The notes under the pieces: model-generated
What the model saw: the letters and a program-made list of their open reading frames with translations, nothing else
Databases searched by the model: none
Told to the model about the DNA's origin: nothing
Translations under genes and position numbers: made by a program
In this document: positions 24,641 through 33,397 of the stretch, piece by piece
Layout: every line of letters starts with the position of its first letter
How positions within the stretch are numbered: the stretch's first letter is position 1
Assembly (NCBI GenBank): GCA_007827375.1
Contig: VISH01000002.1
Span: 2,009,001-2,073,000 of the forward strand
Length of the DNA: 64,000 nt
Direction of reading: 5' to 3'
Source of the DNA: Alteromonadaceae bacterium 2753L.S.0a.02
Lineage (GTDB): Bacteria > Pseudomonadota > Gammaproteobacteria > Pseudomonadales > Cellvibrionaceae

Positions 24641-26212
24641 ATGAGTCAAGACGTTGAAGACATCAAGCCCAGTTATCCCTTGTTCCGTGAACAAGAATAC
24701 CGGGATACCCTCGCCAACAAGCGAGACAATTTTGAAGAAAAGCACTCACAGGAAAAGATCGACGAAGTATTCCAGTGGACCACTACTGAAGAATATAAAG
24801 AGTTGAACTTCGCTCGTGAAGCAATGACTGTAAACCCAGCAAAAGCCTGTCAGCCACTTGGTGCTGTTTTGTGCTCTTTGGGTTTTGAAAAAACCATGCC
24901 TTACGTACATGGTTCACAGGGTTGCGTAGCTTACTTCCGTACTTACTTTAACCGTCATTTTAAAGAGCCAATCTCATGTGTTTCCGATTCCATGACTGAA
25001 GACGCCGCAGTATTCGGTGGTCAGCAGAACATGAAAGACGGTTTGGAAAACTGTAAGGCAACTTACAAGCCTGACATGATTGCGGTTTCAACCACTTGTA
25101 TGGCAGAAGTTATTGGTGACGACCTCAACGCGTTCATCAACAACTCTAAGAACGAAGGTCACATTCCAAAAGAATACCCCGTTCCTTTTGCTCATACCCC
25201 AAGCTTCGTGGGCAGCCACACTACCGGTTGGGATAACATGTTCGAGGGTATCATTCGTTACTTCACCCTCAATCATATGGAAGGCAAAGAAGTTGGCAGC
25301 AACGGTAAAATTAACGTTGTTCCCGGTTTCGAAACTTACCTCGGTAACTATCGTGTTATCAAGCGTATGTTGACCGATATGAATGTGCCTTTCACCATGT
25401 TGTCTGATCCAGACGAAATTCTGGACACCCCTGCAGACGGTGAATTCCGTATGTACGCTGGTGGTACTACCCAGGATGAAGTTAAAGACGCTCCCAACGC
25501 GAAAGATACTTTGTTATTGCAACACTGGCAGTTAGTTAAAACTGAAAAGTTTGTTCGCAACACCTGGAAGCACGAAGCACCTCGTACCGAGATCCCCATG
25601 GGCTTGGAATGGACCGACGAATTCCTCATGAAAGTGAGCGAAATCTCTGGTCAACCTATCCCTGATAGTCTCGCTAAAGAGCGTGGTCGTCTGGTTGACA
25701 TGATGACTGACTCACACGCCTGGTTACACGGCAAGAAGTTTGCTCTTTGGGGTGACCCAGACTTCGTTCGTGGTATGACCAAGTTCCTTCTTGAGCTGGG
25801 TGCTGAGCCTGTCCATATCCTTTGTAACAATGCTAACAAGCGTTGGAAAAAGGCGATGGATGCGTTGTTAGAAACTTCTCATTACGGCGCTAACAGTGAA
25901 GTTCACATTGGTAAAGACTTGTGGCATATGCGTTCACTGGTATTCACCAATAAGCCAGACTTCATGATTGGTAACTCTTACGGTAAGTTCATTCAACGTG
26001 ACACGCTTTACAAAGGCGAAGAGCACGAAGTTCCACTGATCCGTATCGGTTTCCCAATTTTTGACCGTCATCACCTGCATCGTCAAACCACTATGGGTTA
26101 CGAAGGCGCCATGCAAATGTTGACAACTTTGGTTAATGCAGTGCTTGAGCGTCTTGACGACGAAACTCGTGGCATGCAAACAACTGACTACAACTACGAC
26201 TTGATTCGTTAA
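24641..26212 (+). CDS. nifK: NifK, nitrogenase MoFe protein beta chain
   Basis: A 523-residue beta subunit, identical in length to the Azotobacter one. P-cluster cysteines are in ACQPLGAVLCSLGF, HGSQGCVAYFR and STTCMAEVIGDDL. The ATG at 24641 gives MSQDVEDIKPSYPLF and follows GGAAGGAG; the longer start at 24578 is rejected since it would translate the hairpin spacer. Codon use is strongly biased. Confidence 0.99.
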   Translation: MSQDVEDIKPSYPLFREQEYRDTLANKRDNFEEKHSQEKIDEVFQWTTTEEYKELNFAREAMTVNPAKACQPLGAVLCSLGFEKTMPYVHGSQGCVAYFRTYFNRHFKEPISCVSDSMTEDAAVFGGQQNMKDGLENCKATYKPDMIAVSTTCMAEVIGDDLNAFINNSKNEGHIPKEYPVPFAHTPSFVGSHTTGWDNMFEGIIRYFTLNHMEGKEVGSNGKINVVPGFETYLGNYRVIKRMLTDMNVPFTMLSDPDEILDTPADGEFRMYAGGTTQDEVKDAPNAKDTLLLQHWQLVKTEKFVRNTWKHEAPRTEIPMGLEWTDEFLMKVSEISGQPIPDSLAKERGRLVDMMTDSHAWLHGKKFALWGDPDFVRGMTKFLLELGAEPVHILCNNANKRWKKAMDALLETSHYGANSEVHIGKDLWHMRSLVFTNKPDFMIGNSYGKFIQRDTLYKGEEHEVPLIRIGFPIFDRHHLHRQTTMGYEGAMQMLTTLVNAVLERLDDETRGMQTTDYNYDLIR

Positions 26213-26235
26213 TACGTATCTTTCTAAGTTGTACC

Positions 26236-26291
26236 GGGCGGCATCTGTTCTACACACTCTGTAGAAAAAAGTTTATACGCGGGTGCCGCCC
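26236..26291 (+). terminator. compound hairpin after nifK
   Basis: GGGCGGCA (26236-26243) pairs with TGCCGCCC (26284-26291), and an inner stem TCTAC...GTAGA lies inside. A short TTCTTTT follows. It is a likely 3' end or stabiliser of the nifHDK message. Confidence 0.6.
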
Positions 26292-26446
26292 AATTCTTTT
26301 GCTGGATGCGATGTAAGAGGTTTGTTTTACCCGTGGCAAGCTTGCATGCGACTGGGAAAAAGCATTCGGGAAGTTTGGTGTGCCTTGTTACCCGGTTACA
26401 GTAAATGTTGGGTTACCAGAGTTCTACCCTCGATTATTGCACCTTT

Positions 26447-26487
26447 TGCCGGAGGGAGTTTGGTTTGCACGAACTCCGGCATCTTTT
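26447..26487 (+). terminator. intrinsic terminator / attenuator before nifT
   Basis: TGCCGGAG (26447-26454) pairs with CTCCGGCA (26474-26481), with an alternative nested stem GGAGTT/AACTCC, followed by TCTTTT. The nifT start is only 20 bases later, so this works as an attenuator in front of nifT. Confidence 0.65.
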
Positions 26488-26506
26488 AAATGAGTTGGAG
26501 AAGAGT

Positions 26507-26728
26507 ATGCCCAGTGTGATGATTCGCAAAAACAACGAAGGACAACTCACCCTTTACGTTGCCAAGCGAGACCTCGAAGAAAATATTGTTTCTATCGAGC
26601 ATGATACCGAGGAAACTTGGGGTGGCGAAGTAGTGTTGGCTGACGGTTCCAGTTATCACATAGATCCGATCGCAACACCAAAGTTGCCCATAACCGTTCG
26701 CGCGAAAAGGCTCGGCGGAGGCGAATAG
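26507..26728 (+). CDS. nifT: NifT
   Basis: A 73-residue NifT/FixU family protein (MPSVMIRKNNEGQLTLYVAKRDLEE...). The family is small (about 70 residues), always in nif clusters, and of unclear function. The ATG at 26507 has GGAGAAGAG upstream and gives the normal length. It is followed 4 bases later by nifY. Confidence 0.92.
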   Translation: MPSVMIRKNNEGQLTLYVAKRDLEENIVSIEHDTEETWGGEVVLADGSSYHIDPIATPKLPITVRAKRLGGGE

Positions 26729-26732
26729 CGCC

Positions 26733-27440
26733 GTGAACACGCAGCCACTTAACGATGAAGTAGCGCTGCGAATTGGTTTAGCGGTTCGAGAATTGGAAAC
26801 CGTTGAAACCACGGAATTTTTGAAGCTGCTGATTCGTATTATGGGTGAACCTATTACACCCGCTAAACTCGATAAGCTACGCGCTAAAAAAGTCAAAAGT
26901 CTGGCAGGTGAGATGCTGGAGGGAATTGACAGCGAACGCTTCGAAAAATCCTTTGCTTTGTTGAAAGGCCGGGGTATTCGGCAGTTTCTGAATCCAAAAC
27001 CGGAATTTGAGCAAGGCGTATTCTGCGAGATAAAGGGCTCTATTCGAGTAGCCTGCGCGTCAAACAGCGGTGAAAATATCGATGCACAATTTAGCGACTG
27101 TGTTCGTTTTTTGATTTATCAGGTTTCGCCTGAATATATTAGGCTAATAGATATTCGCGAGCCTTCGCAAAATATTAAAGGTTCGGAGCGCGCGCAGAAG
27201 CGAGCGACATTGCTGGAAGATTGCGCTTTGTTGTACACCACGGCTATCGGCGCACAGGCCACTGCAAAGGTCGTGAAAGTCGGGTTGCATCCTATTAAAT
27301 TGGACAAACCCGTTTTAGCAAACGAAGCCTTATTAAGATTACAAGGTGTTTTATCGCAAGATAATCCACCGCCCTGGTTGTTGAAAGCGATGGGTAAACC
27401 ATCGATTGGCGTAAAGCTTTACGGAGAAAACGTTTCATGA
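26733..27440 (+). CDS. nifY: NifY, nitrogenase assembly protein
   Basis: A 235-residue protein with an N-terminal helical domain (DEVALRIGLAVRELETVETTEFLKLL) and a C-terminal NifX-like domain (IRVACASNSGENIDAQFSDCVRFLIYQV). It is a paralogue of NafY in the same window. NifY stabilises apo-MoFe protein and binds FeMo-co. It starts with GTG. Its stop overlaps the next ATG (ATGA). Confidence 0.93.
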   Translation: MNTQPLNDEVALRIGLAVRELETVETTEFLKLLIRIMGEPITPAKLDKLRAKKVKSLAGEMLEGIDSERFEKSFALLKGRGIRQFLNPKPEFEQGVFCEIKGSIRVACASNSGENIDAQFSDCVRFLIYQVSPEYIRLIDIREPSQNIKGSERAQKRATLLEDCALLYTTAIGAQATAKVVKVGLHPIKLDKPVLANEALLRLQGVLSQDNPPPWLLKAMGKPSIGVKLYGENVS

Positions 27441-27706
27441 TCGCAGAACAAGAACTCAGTCAAGTTGCCGATTACGTTAAAGAAAATGGGTTGTCTGAAG
27501 CAGTGATATCTGCGCTTCGCGAAAAATTCCCAGGTAAGCATTTTACCTGGTGTATGGAAGATGACATTCCTGCAGGAACTCCGGTACACGAAGAAGAAGC
27601 TTTTGCGATTTATGTGGTAAATTCGAAGGACCACTGCTCGGTGCTTACCAATGATCTAGAGAACGCATCGGGTTTTGTGCTTGCCGAAATTATTCCAGAA
27701 GATTGA
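27437..27706 (+). CDS. small nif-associated protein (DUF6129-like)
   Basis: An 89-residue acidic protein (MIAEQELSQVADYVKENGLSE at the start, AIYVVNSKDHCSVLTND in the second half). I believe it belongs to DUF6129, a family found next to nifY; the assignment is from memory of the pattern. No motif suggests a reaction. It overlaps the nifY stop by four bases. Confidence 0.82.
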   Translation: MIAEQELSQVADYVKENGLSEAVISALREKFPGKHFTWCMEDDIPAGTPVHEEEAFAIYVVNSKDHCSVLTNDLENASGFVLAEIIPED

Positions 27707-27723
27707 AATACAAGAGAAGTAAT

Positions 27724-28485
27724 GTGAATAAGCCGCCGTCTGACACAATCGACCACTCTGTAGACCAAACACCGGTAGCGGATTGTCGTTTTTGTTCCTA
27801 TAAAGCGAACCTTTTGTTAGGGGGCCGCTGTTCGCCGGGTGATGTGTGTGTAAAGGTTGATAGCGGACGCCAGATAGACCGATTTTTTCGTTTCAACCCT
27901 CAGTATGCGGAAGTGTATTTACGCGATGATTTTTGGGAGCGGCGTGCGATTGCAGTGCGGTACTCGCCCGTTGATGCATTAGATCGGATGATTTCCGATC
28001 CTGATGAAGCGGTAAGGCGTGCAGTGGCTTACCGATTGCCGAGAGAACAATTGTATCAATTAATGGATGACGATGATCGCGAAGTTCGTATAACTGTGGC
28101 AGATCGCATTCCCAAAGATCAGCTTGAAGCGATGGCTGACGATCGAGATTATCTGGTAAGGGCATATGTTGCACAGCGTATATCAGAAGGCCGTTTGTTT
28201 CGTTTTATACGTGACCCAGACCTTCAGGTTAGAAAAATTGTCGCCAATCGCTTGCCGGAAGAAAGTCTCGGTTTAATGTGTACCGACAAAGAGCCGGAAG
28301 TTAGACGTATAGTTGCATCTCGATTAAAAGGCAGTGATGTGCTTCCATTGTTGGAAGATGGTGATTGGACTGTACGTTTGGAAGCGGTGAAAAATGCACC
28401 GCGTGAAGCGCTTGAAAACATCGACAACGAAGAAGATGAAGAAGTGCTATTGGCCATTTCGGAAAGATTGCAAGAATTAGCTTAG
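27724..28485 (+). CDS. Fe-S leucine-rich-variant (LRV) repeat protein
   Basis: A 253-residue protein like the LRV protein of the Azotobacter nif region, whose N-terminal part binds a 4Fe-4S cluster. Cysteines are clustered in CRFCSYKANLLLGGRC and PGDVC, followed by about eight repeats of about 24 residues of the form D-x-x-V-R-x-x-V-A-x-R-L-P (for example DPDLQVRKIVANRLPEESL). Function unknown; protein docking is likely. The start is GTG at 27724 with GAGAAG upstream; a TTG at 27703 overlapping the previous stop is possible. Confidence 0.87.
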   Translation: MNKPPSDTIDHSVDQTPVADCRFCSYKANLLLGGRCSPGDVCVKVDSGRQIDRFFRFNPQYAEVYLRDDFWERRAIAVRYSPVDALDRMISDPDEAVRRAVAYRLPREQLYQLMDDDDREVRITVADRIPKDQLEAMADDRDYLVRAYVAQRISEGRLFRFIRDPDLQVRKIVANRLPEESLGLMCTDKEPEVRRIVASRLKGSDVLPLLEDGDWTVRLEAVKNAPREALENIDNEEDEEVLLAISERLQELA

Positions 28486-28688
28486 TGATTTAATTGGTGT
28501 GTAAGTGAGCATAGCGCTGCTGTGAGGGCGGCTGTTATGTGATAACTGCCAATCCTTTCTTTTGCTACTTATTCAGTAGCACAGTATTCCATAGGTATGA
28601 ATTAATCCCTAAGCTAAATCTGTGAAAATTGAAGTGAATGCTTCTTATTATTGTTTTATTGTTGCGAGAAAATGTATCGGGGGTTTTT

Positions 28689-29138
28689 ATGTTTGAACAC
28701 GAAAATTTAGACGGAAATAAATATCGCGTTGTTAACGCGGTTGAACCATTCATTGGCGCTGAGGTATTGGAGTTCCGTGATGGTTCCGCCGATAAGGCAC
28801 CGCGTTATCAACACGCCGTAGCAGGAGATTTACTGGTGGAGCGTTATTTACCGCCAGAGCCTAAAGGTGATTCTTGGCCACATGACGCTGTTGCCGCTCC
28901 TTGGTGGGTGGTTGTCGATCATCCGCCACATGCGGGTATTGTTGCTAGTTTTAATGAAGCAATGGGGGGAACTTACAAGCGTAAGCTCAACCCGGAGCGC
29001 AATGTTGTTGCCTTTGCTGAAAAAGGCGAAGAAGTTGTAATGAATGCCGGAACTTACACTGTTGTTCGTTCCAGCGATAGTAAAGAAATCAGCCAATCTA
29101 CACTCGTTGCGTTACGTAGCGAATACTATGCTGCTTAA
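28689..29138 (+). CDS. unknown nif-associated protein
   Basis: A 149-residue soluble protein I do not recognise. It contains an EVLEFRDGSADKAPRYQHAV stretch, a tryptophan/proline-rich centre (PWWVVVDHPPHAG), and no cysteine. The ATG at 28689 follows GGGGG; a longer start 17 codons earlier would add a hydrophobic stretch (MLLIIVLLLREN) and cannot be fully excluded. It is 22 bases before the Nif11 gene and so in the same unit. Confidence 0.75.
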   Translation: MFEHENLDGNKYRVVNAVEPFIGAEVLEFRDGSADKAPRYQHAVAGDLLVERYLPPEPKGDSWPHDAVAAPWWVVVDHPPHAGIVASFNEAMGGTYKRKLNPERNVVAFAEKGEEVVMNAGTYTVVRSSDSKEISQSTLVALRSEYYAA

Positions 29139-29160
29139 TTAAAATAAGGAGAAACTAAAT

Positions 29161-29379
29161 ATGTCTCTACAGCAAATCAAGAGCTTTTCTGCAGAAGCAA
29201 AAACTAACAGTGAATTAGGCGCTAAATTAAAAGAGTGCCAGAAAATTAAGGAAATGCTCGTACTTGGTAAAGAGTATGGTTTCAATATGGATGAGGTTGA
29301 ACTTTATCCACCCAATGAGCCACAATTTACGGAAGATCAATTGAGCGAAAAGCTGGTCAAGGCTTTACTGCGCGTTTAA
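29161..29379 (+). CDS. Nif11-family small protein
   Basis: A 72-residue protein matching the Nif11 family (MSLQQIKSFSAEAKTNSELGAK at the start, then GKEYGFNMDEVEL). Nif11 was first defined from nitrogen fixers and later seen as a leader region of RiPP precursor peptides. Here there is no Gly-Gly cleavage motif and no cysteine/serine-rich core, so it is probably a stand-alone nif protein. AAGGAG precedes the ATG. It is the last gene of the nifHDK unit and is followed by a strong terminator. Confidence 0.83.
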   Translation: MSLQQIKSFSAEAKTNSELGAKLKECQKIKEMLVLGKEYGFNMDEVELYPPNEPQFTEDQLSEKLVKALLRV

Positions 29380-29395
29380 TCGTTGGCTGTGCTAT

Positions 29396-29431
29396 AAAAA
29401 AGGGAAGCTGTGAAAACAGCTTCCCTTTTTA
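29396..29431. terminator. bidirectional intrinsic terminator
   Basis: AAGGGAAGCTGT and ACAGCTTCCCTT form a 12-bp stem with a GAAA tetraloop, flanked by A-run on the left and T-run on the right, so it works for both strands. It ends the nif plus-strand unit and the converging NifX-like gene. Confidence 0.92.
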
Positions 29432-29446
29432 GATACCAATACCGGT

Positions 29447-29830
29447 TTAGTGATGTCCCTGGCCACCACAGCTTGCTGAATCGTGTGGTAAACCCTCTGG
29501 TAAAGCGTCTTTGATGAATCCGATTATGGCTTTTTGCGGATTGGTCTCAGCCGTTGTTATTAACGCCGTATCGCGTTCTGCCAGGCGATTGATAACGCCT
29601 TCTCCTGCCGAGCCAGCTATCACAAAATCAACGCCATGTAAGGGATGACGATTGCCATCGCCGCGAACGTGCCATTCGTGCAGGCAACCATTCTCTTCAA
29701 GTTGCAGTTGCCAGACAGTTTCGTATTCCCCGTTTTCCACGACAAATACCTGCCAAATTTGAGCCCGACCTGCGTGGGGCGCTATCGTTCCATCCGTTTG
29801 TAACGCGATTGCTACCAGTTGTTTGTTCAT
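29447..29830 (-). CDS. NifX-fold nif-associated protein with Cys/His tail
   Basis: A 127-residue protein of the dinitrogenase FeMo-co biosynthesis (NifX/NifB C-terminal) fold: IALQTDGTIAPHAGRAQIWQVFVVENG at the start, then HPLHGVDFVIAGSAGEGVINRL. It ends in SCGGQGHH, a possible metal site. It is a single gene, converging with the Nif11 unit. No sigma-54 promoter was found ahead of it. Confidence 0.8.
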   Translation of the reverse strand: MNKQLVAIALQTDGTIAPHAGRAQIWQVFVVENGEYETVWQLQLEENGCLHEWHVRGDGNRHPLHGVDFVIAGSAGEGVINRLAERDTALITTAETNPQKAIIGFIKDALPEGLPHDSASCGGQGHH

Positions 29831-30055
29831 ACCAGAACCCTCTTGTTGTCATTACCAATAGTAGGGAAATTGGGGTTTTGTAACCTTGACTTTAGACAAT
29901 TCATAAACAAAAAAATAGTTTCACTGGGATAATAAAGTGTTTTGCGCCACTATTGTATAGGCGAAGTGATTTTTCGGTTTTGATCTTGTTGACATCACTG
30001 CCTACAGCACTTTGCTAGTTCAATAAAAATGAATTTCTTATGGAATGCTTGGAAT

Positions 30056-31180
30056 ATGAAAAACGCTATCTTTTTATTTCTGATTATTTTACTGATGTCC
30101 GTAGAAGTATCTGCCAACCCATTAACGTCGGCGTTGGGGTATAAACATAGGGTCTCGGGTTCCAATGCTTCGACATTGCTGACTATAGACTCAGACGAAA
30201 AGTTATCCAGGTTGCTAGCAGCGCGAGTCAAGCTGAATAAACCCGCAATTAACCCTGAAGAGATGGCTAAAATAATAGTCGAAGATATCGGGAATTGGGA
30301 TGCTGTGTGGCCGGAAATTAGCGCGGATGAGTTGGTAGCCAAAATTAATCGTGAGGGCACAAGACAAACATTGCTCACTTTCAGTGGCTATATAGACAGC
30401 GAAATTCAAAAAGCCAGTAACGCAGCACCCTGTTTTGAGGGCTGGCGATTTGTATGCGTATCAAATATTTTTAGCTATGGAGAGCGCTTGGAAGGATTTG
30501 GGGGCGCCAGTCTTGGATTCAATAATGATAGTGGATCAATTAAATTGAAAGCGTGGCAAATGGATTTAGGTTTAAGTGATAACTGGAAGATCCCGTTTAA
30601 TATATACATGGCCGAAGTGTCATCTTCTCAGGATCACGTGTCCGCTAATTCACAAAAATTATTGGACCTCGAGCAGGGTAAGTTAAACTTTATGTTTTCG
30701 GGAGTTGCTAAATTCCGCATTTTTGAATTCTGTAACTTTCCTTTCGGCGCCTATGGGTGTTTTGCTGGATGGCAGGCTGGGGCCAGGTATACTCAGCTAC
30801 AGAGCGTTACCACGGATGCCAGTGATGAGTACAAGACGGAAGATGTTATGGGAAGTTACGCTAAGTTAGGTCTGAACATTTTACTCCCGTTGTTTAATCG
30901 CAAGGAGTCATCGATTGCGGGTACGCTGGCAGTCAGCGCGGGGTATTCGTACTACTACCAAAATATTAAGGATTCAACAATCCTTTTCCCTGATGCCAAA
31001 GATAACGAAGGTAATCCCCTTGTGTTTGATAAAGATTACCAGGCAGCTCATTACGGTTTGGAACTCAACATAACTGACCAGTTGGCTGTCAACGTCAAAC
31101 ATTACGAACCGGCAGGAAGAACTGGAATGGATGCCACGACATTGCTGGAAATAAGTTTTTCTGCAAAGATACCCGAGTAG
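30056..31180 (+). CDS. exported protein of unknown function
   Basis: About 374 residues from the ATG at 30056, which gives a clear signal peptide (MKNAIFLFLIILLMSVEVSANP). An ATG at 30029 would add nine residues. The C-terminal half alternates hydrophobic and polar residues with frequent glycine and tyrosine (AGYSYYYQNI, HYGLELNITDQLAVNVKHYEP) and ends ISFSAKIPE, suggesting an outer-membrane beta-barrel. I do not recognise the family. It is not obviously nif-related and opens a block of non-nif genes. Confidence 0.78.
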   Translation: MKNAIFLFLIILLMSVEVSANPLTSALGYKHRVSGSNASTLLTIDSDEKLSRLLAARVKLNKPAINPEEMAKIIVEDIGNWDAVWPEISADELVAKINREGTRQTLLTFSGYIDSEIQKASNAAPCFEGWRFVCVSNIFSYGERLEGFGGASLGFNNDSGSIKLKAWQMDLGLSDNWKIPFNIYMAEVSSSQDHVSANSQKLLDLEQGKLNFMFSGVAKFRIFEFCNFPFGAYGCFAGWQAGARYTQLQSVTTDASDEYKTEDVMGSYAKLGLNILLPLFNRKESSIAGTLAVSAGYSYYYQNIKDSTILFPDAKDNEGNPLVFDKDYQAAHYGLELNITDQLAVNVKHYEPAGRTGMDATTLLEISFSAKIPE

Positions 31181-31191
31181 TCATGCTTTAG

Positions 31192-31875
31192 CTAATTGTG
31201 ATCACGCTGTTTAGCACTCAGCAATTGAATAAACTCAACCAGTTTCTGTTGTCTTACTTCCAATAAATCAGTTTCTATCAGCATCTGTTTAATCTTCCCA
31301 GGGAAGGGCAGCAAGGTAATTAAATAATTCATGGCCTGTTCCGGAGAAATGCCTGCTCGATCAGTTTCGAGTTGTTGCCAGATTTGCTCGCTGGTAGCAG
31401 CTTCAAGGTAGGTTAATAACGCGGTGCTAAGGTTTGGGTCGAGATCGCCATTGTCCTGCACACTGGCGGCGTGGGCTACCCACAATCCAGAATCCTGCTG
31501 CGTGATATCAGCAAGAATACAACGGTACACGCCTTTAACCGAGAGTGCCAATAGGCCGTTATCCCTTTGACCAAAATCAGTAATTTCGGCAAAGGTACCA
31601 ACTCGGTAAAAAGGCAAGTCACCAGAATTAGCCGCTACAGGAAGGTCGCGTAAAACTTCTAACTCTGCGTTGCCTTCTTTCAATAAGGTAACAATAAATC
31701 CGGTTCCATTACTCAAACAATCCGCGACCATATCAAGGTAGCGTCGTTCGAATATTTGTAATGGCAAATTACAATGGGGTAGCAATGGAATATTGAGCGG
31801 GAATACCGGTACTTGCCCGATTATTTTGGATTCGGCTGGGAATTGTACGCTCACGGTTTGGCTCCTGATCGGCAT
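31192..31875 (-). CDS. LON N-terminal (substrate-binding) domain protein
   Basis: A 227-residue protein with the LON-SB/PUA-like domain alone: VPVFPLNIPLLPHCNLPLQIFERRYLDMV, the signature of the domain, and LPFYRVGTFAEI. It lacks the AAA+ and protease domains of Lon, which is normal for this family. Function is unknown. It is third in a minus-strand run with a GST and an AlkB gene. Confidence 0.88.
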   Translation of the reverse strand: MPIRSQTVSVQFPAESKIIGQVPVFPLNIPLLPHCNLPLQIFERRYLDMVADCLSNGTGFIVTLLKEGNAELEVLRDLPVAANSGDLPFYRVGTFAEITDFGQRDNGLLALSVKGVYRCILADITQQDSGLWVAHAASVQDNGDLDPNLSTALLTYLEAATSEQIWQQLETDRAGISPEQAMNYLITLLPFPGKIKQMLIETDLLEVRQQKLVEFIQLLSAKQRDHN

Positions 31876-31908
31876 TCAACCGGCAGTTTAGCGTATTTCG
31901 TCCTGAGG

Positions 31909-32532
31909 CTAAATGCGATAGCCTTCCTCAGCAAGAACACGTTGCACTACTGGGCGCTGCTGCATGAGTTGTAAGTGTTTGTGGCAGGATTCAGGCATTG
32001 GTAAATCGATACGCTTGGCCCAAAATTCCACATAAAAAAGTGCAGCGTCGGTAACGCTAAATTGTTCGAATAAATAACCTTTGGTTTTATCCAATTGTTG
32101 ACTTATGTAAGCAAAGCCTTTTTTCACAATAATCCGCCCCTGAGCTTCTACTGCTTCGCGGTCGGACTCGCGCTGCATGTAACGCTCAGTTGTGAAAATA
32201 CGTGTGAAGCCTTGGAGATGCATGGTACCAACAATATAGCTCATTAAATCCAATGCTTGTGCTTTGTCGTTGTTGCTTTCTGGCAGCAGTTTAGCTTTTG
32301 GAAATTGCAACGCCAGCCACCAAGCAATCGCTTGAAATTCAGTTAGCACGAGACCGTCGTCAGTGACGAGTACGGGGATTGTACCCTTGGGGTTTATCGC
32401 TAGAAATTCCGGTTTTTGGTTGTCACCGGCAGGCAGGTTAACAATGTGTGCGCTAAATATTTGCTCGAGTTCTTCCAGCAAAATATGAATACCGGTGGAA
32501 CACGAACCCGGTGTCATATAAAAATTCATCAT
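31909..32532 (-). CDS. glutathione S-transferase family protein
   Basis: A 207-residue GST. The N-terminal thioredoxin-like domain starts MNFYMTPGSCSTGIHILLEEL, with the beta-class type Ser/Cys pattern, and contains NPKGTIPVLVTDDGLVLTE; the C-terminal half is helical. It overlaps the AlkB stop (ATGATGA). General detoxification; no nif link seen. Confidence 0.9.
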   Translation of the reverse strand: MMNFYMTPGSCSTGIHILLEELEQIFSAHIVNLPAGDNQKPEFLAINPKGTIPVLVTDDGLVLTEFQAIAWWLALQFPKAKLLPESNNDKAQALDLMSYIVGTMHLQGFTRIFTTERYMQRESDREAVEAQGRIIVKKGFAYISQQLDKTKGYLFEQFSVTDAALFYVEFWAKRIDLPMPESCHKHLQLMQQRPVVQRVLAEEGYRI

Positions 32533-33158
32533 CAGTTATTCGCCTCGCCAAACACACGACGAAATGTCAAATTTATACGACAGCCCTGAACTGTGGGTTC
32601 TTCGGGAACCTGGTGCTCCCAGTGATGTTGAAAAGCAGATTCCATCACAAGAAAATCGCCATGGTGTAAAGTTACTTCGCCGGAACGACGCTGGTCTTTG
32701 TGGCGGAACTGAAACCGACGCGATGCGCCCAGGCTAAGCGATGCAATCACAGGCGCATCACCCAATTCGCGTTCGTCATCACTGTGCCAGGTAACATGAT
32801 CGCGGCCGCTTCTATAGCAGGTTGCCAACACAGCATTAAAGGGATAGCCGGTGGTGTTGCATACTATTTGGCGCAATTGCAGGAGTGGTTCAATCCAAGG
32901 CTGAGTTTCAAGCAAATTATCGGCATAGCGGTATTGCAGGCCTTTATCGGCATACCAAGCTTGTAGTCGTGGTATGAGAAACTTACGGTCAAATGCCACA
33001 AACGAATCTTGTTGCCAATCGATTTCGCGGCATAGTTGATCAAATAAATGGTCGCACAGTGCGGGATCCAACGGCAGGTTTTGGAATCGCAACAAGCCGT
33101 GGGTACTGGCTTGCTCGTTGATTTCTTTCTCTGTTTGGGAGGCTAATTGTTCGCTCAT
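32532..33158 (-). CDS. AlkB-like 2-oxoglutarate/Fe(II) dioxygenase
   Basis: A 208-residue AlkB-family DNA/RNA demethylase. Iron ligands are seen in TWHSDDERELG (HxD) and HHWEHQVP (distal His), and the 2-oxoglutarate arginine in RINLTFRRV, preceded by SLSLGASRRFQFRHK. It resembles the AlkH2/AlkH3-like class. The first of three minus-strand genes. Confidence 0.92.
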   Translation of the reverse strand: MSEQLASQTEKEINEQASTHGLLRFQNLPLDPALCDHLFDQLCREIDWQQDSFVAFDRKFLIPRLQAWYADKGLQYRYADNLLETQPWIEPLLQLRQIVCNTTGYPFNAVLATCYRSGRDHVTWHSDDERELGDAPVIASLSLGASRRFQFRHKDQRRSGEVTLHHGDFLVMESAFQHHWEHQVPEEPTVQGCRINLTFRRVFGEANN

Positions 33159-33397
33159 GGTTTGGGTCCTGAATTACAGCCCTTAACAACGGTATAACTT
33201 ATAGGATCTGTCGGAAATAATTTTTAGCAATATTTGAACCATGATTTTATTGTTAAATAAGATCTCAATTACAAGCGCTTGGGGTGTTTCTGAGCTCCAG
33301 ATGTTCGTTTTACGACATGAAACAGCAAGGTTTTTTACCTCATTGTACGATCTGCAACAGAATGTAACTTGAGATGCCTACCCGTATTGACTAATAA

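Larger units (their letters stand above)
26213..26506. other. nifK-nifT spacer with two hairpins
   Basis: A 294-base spacer between nifK and nifT with a compound hairpin and an intrinsic terminator. I found no GG-N10-GC sigma-54 promoter between them, so nifT and genes after it seem to depend on read-through from nifH. Confidence 0.55.

Noticed and set aside
26325..26360. A TGGCAAGCTTGCATGC sequence before nifT as a sigma-54 promoter.
   Set aside because: GG and the last GC are 11 bases apart and the inner GC only 7, so the spacing is wrong.
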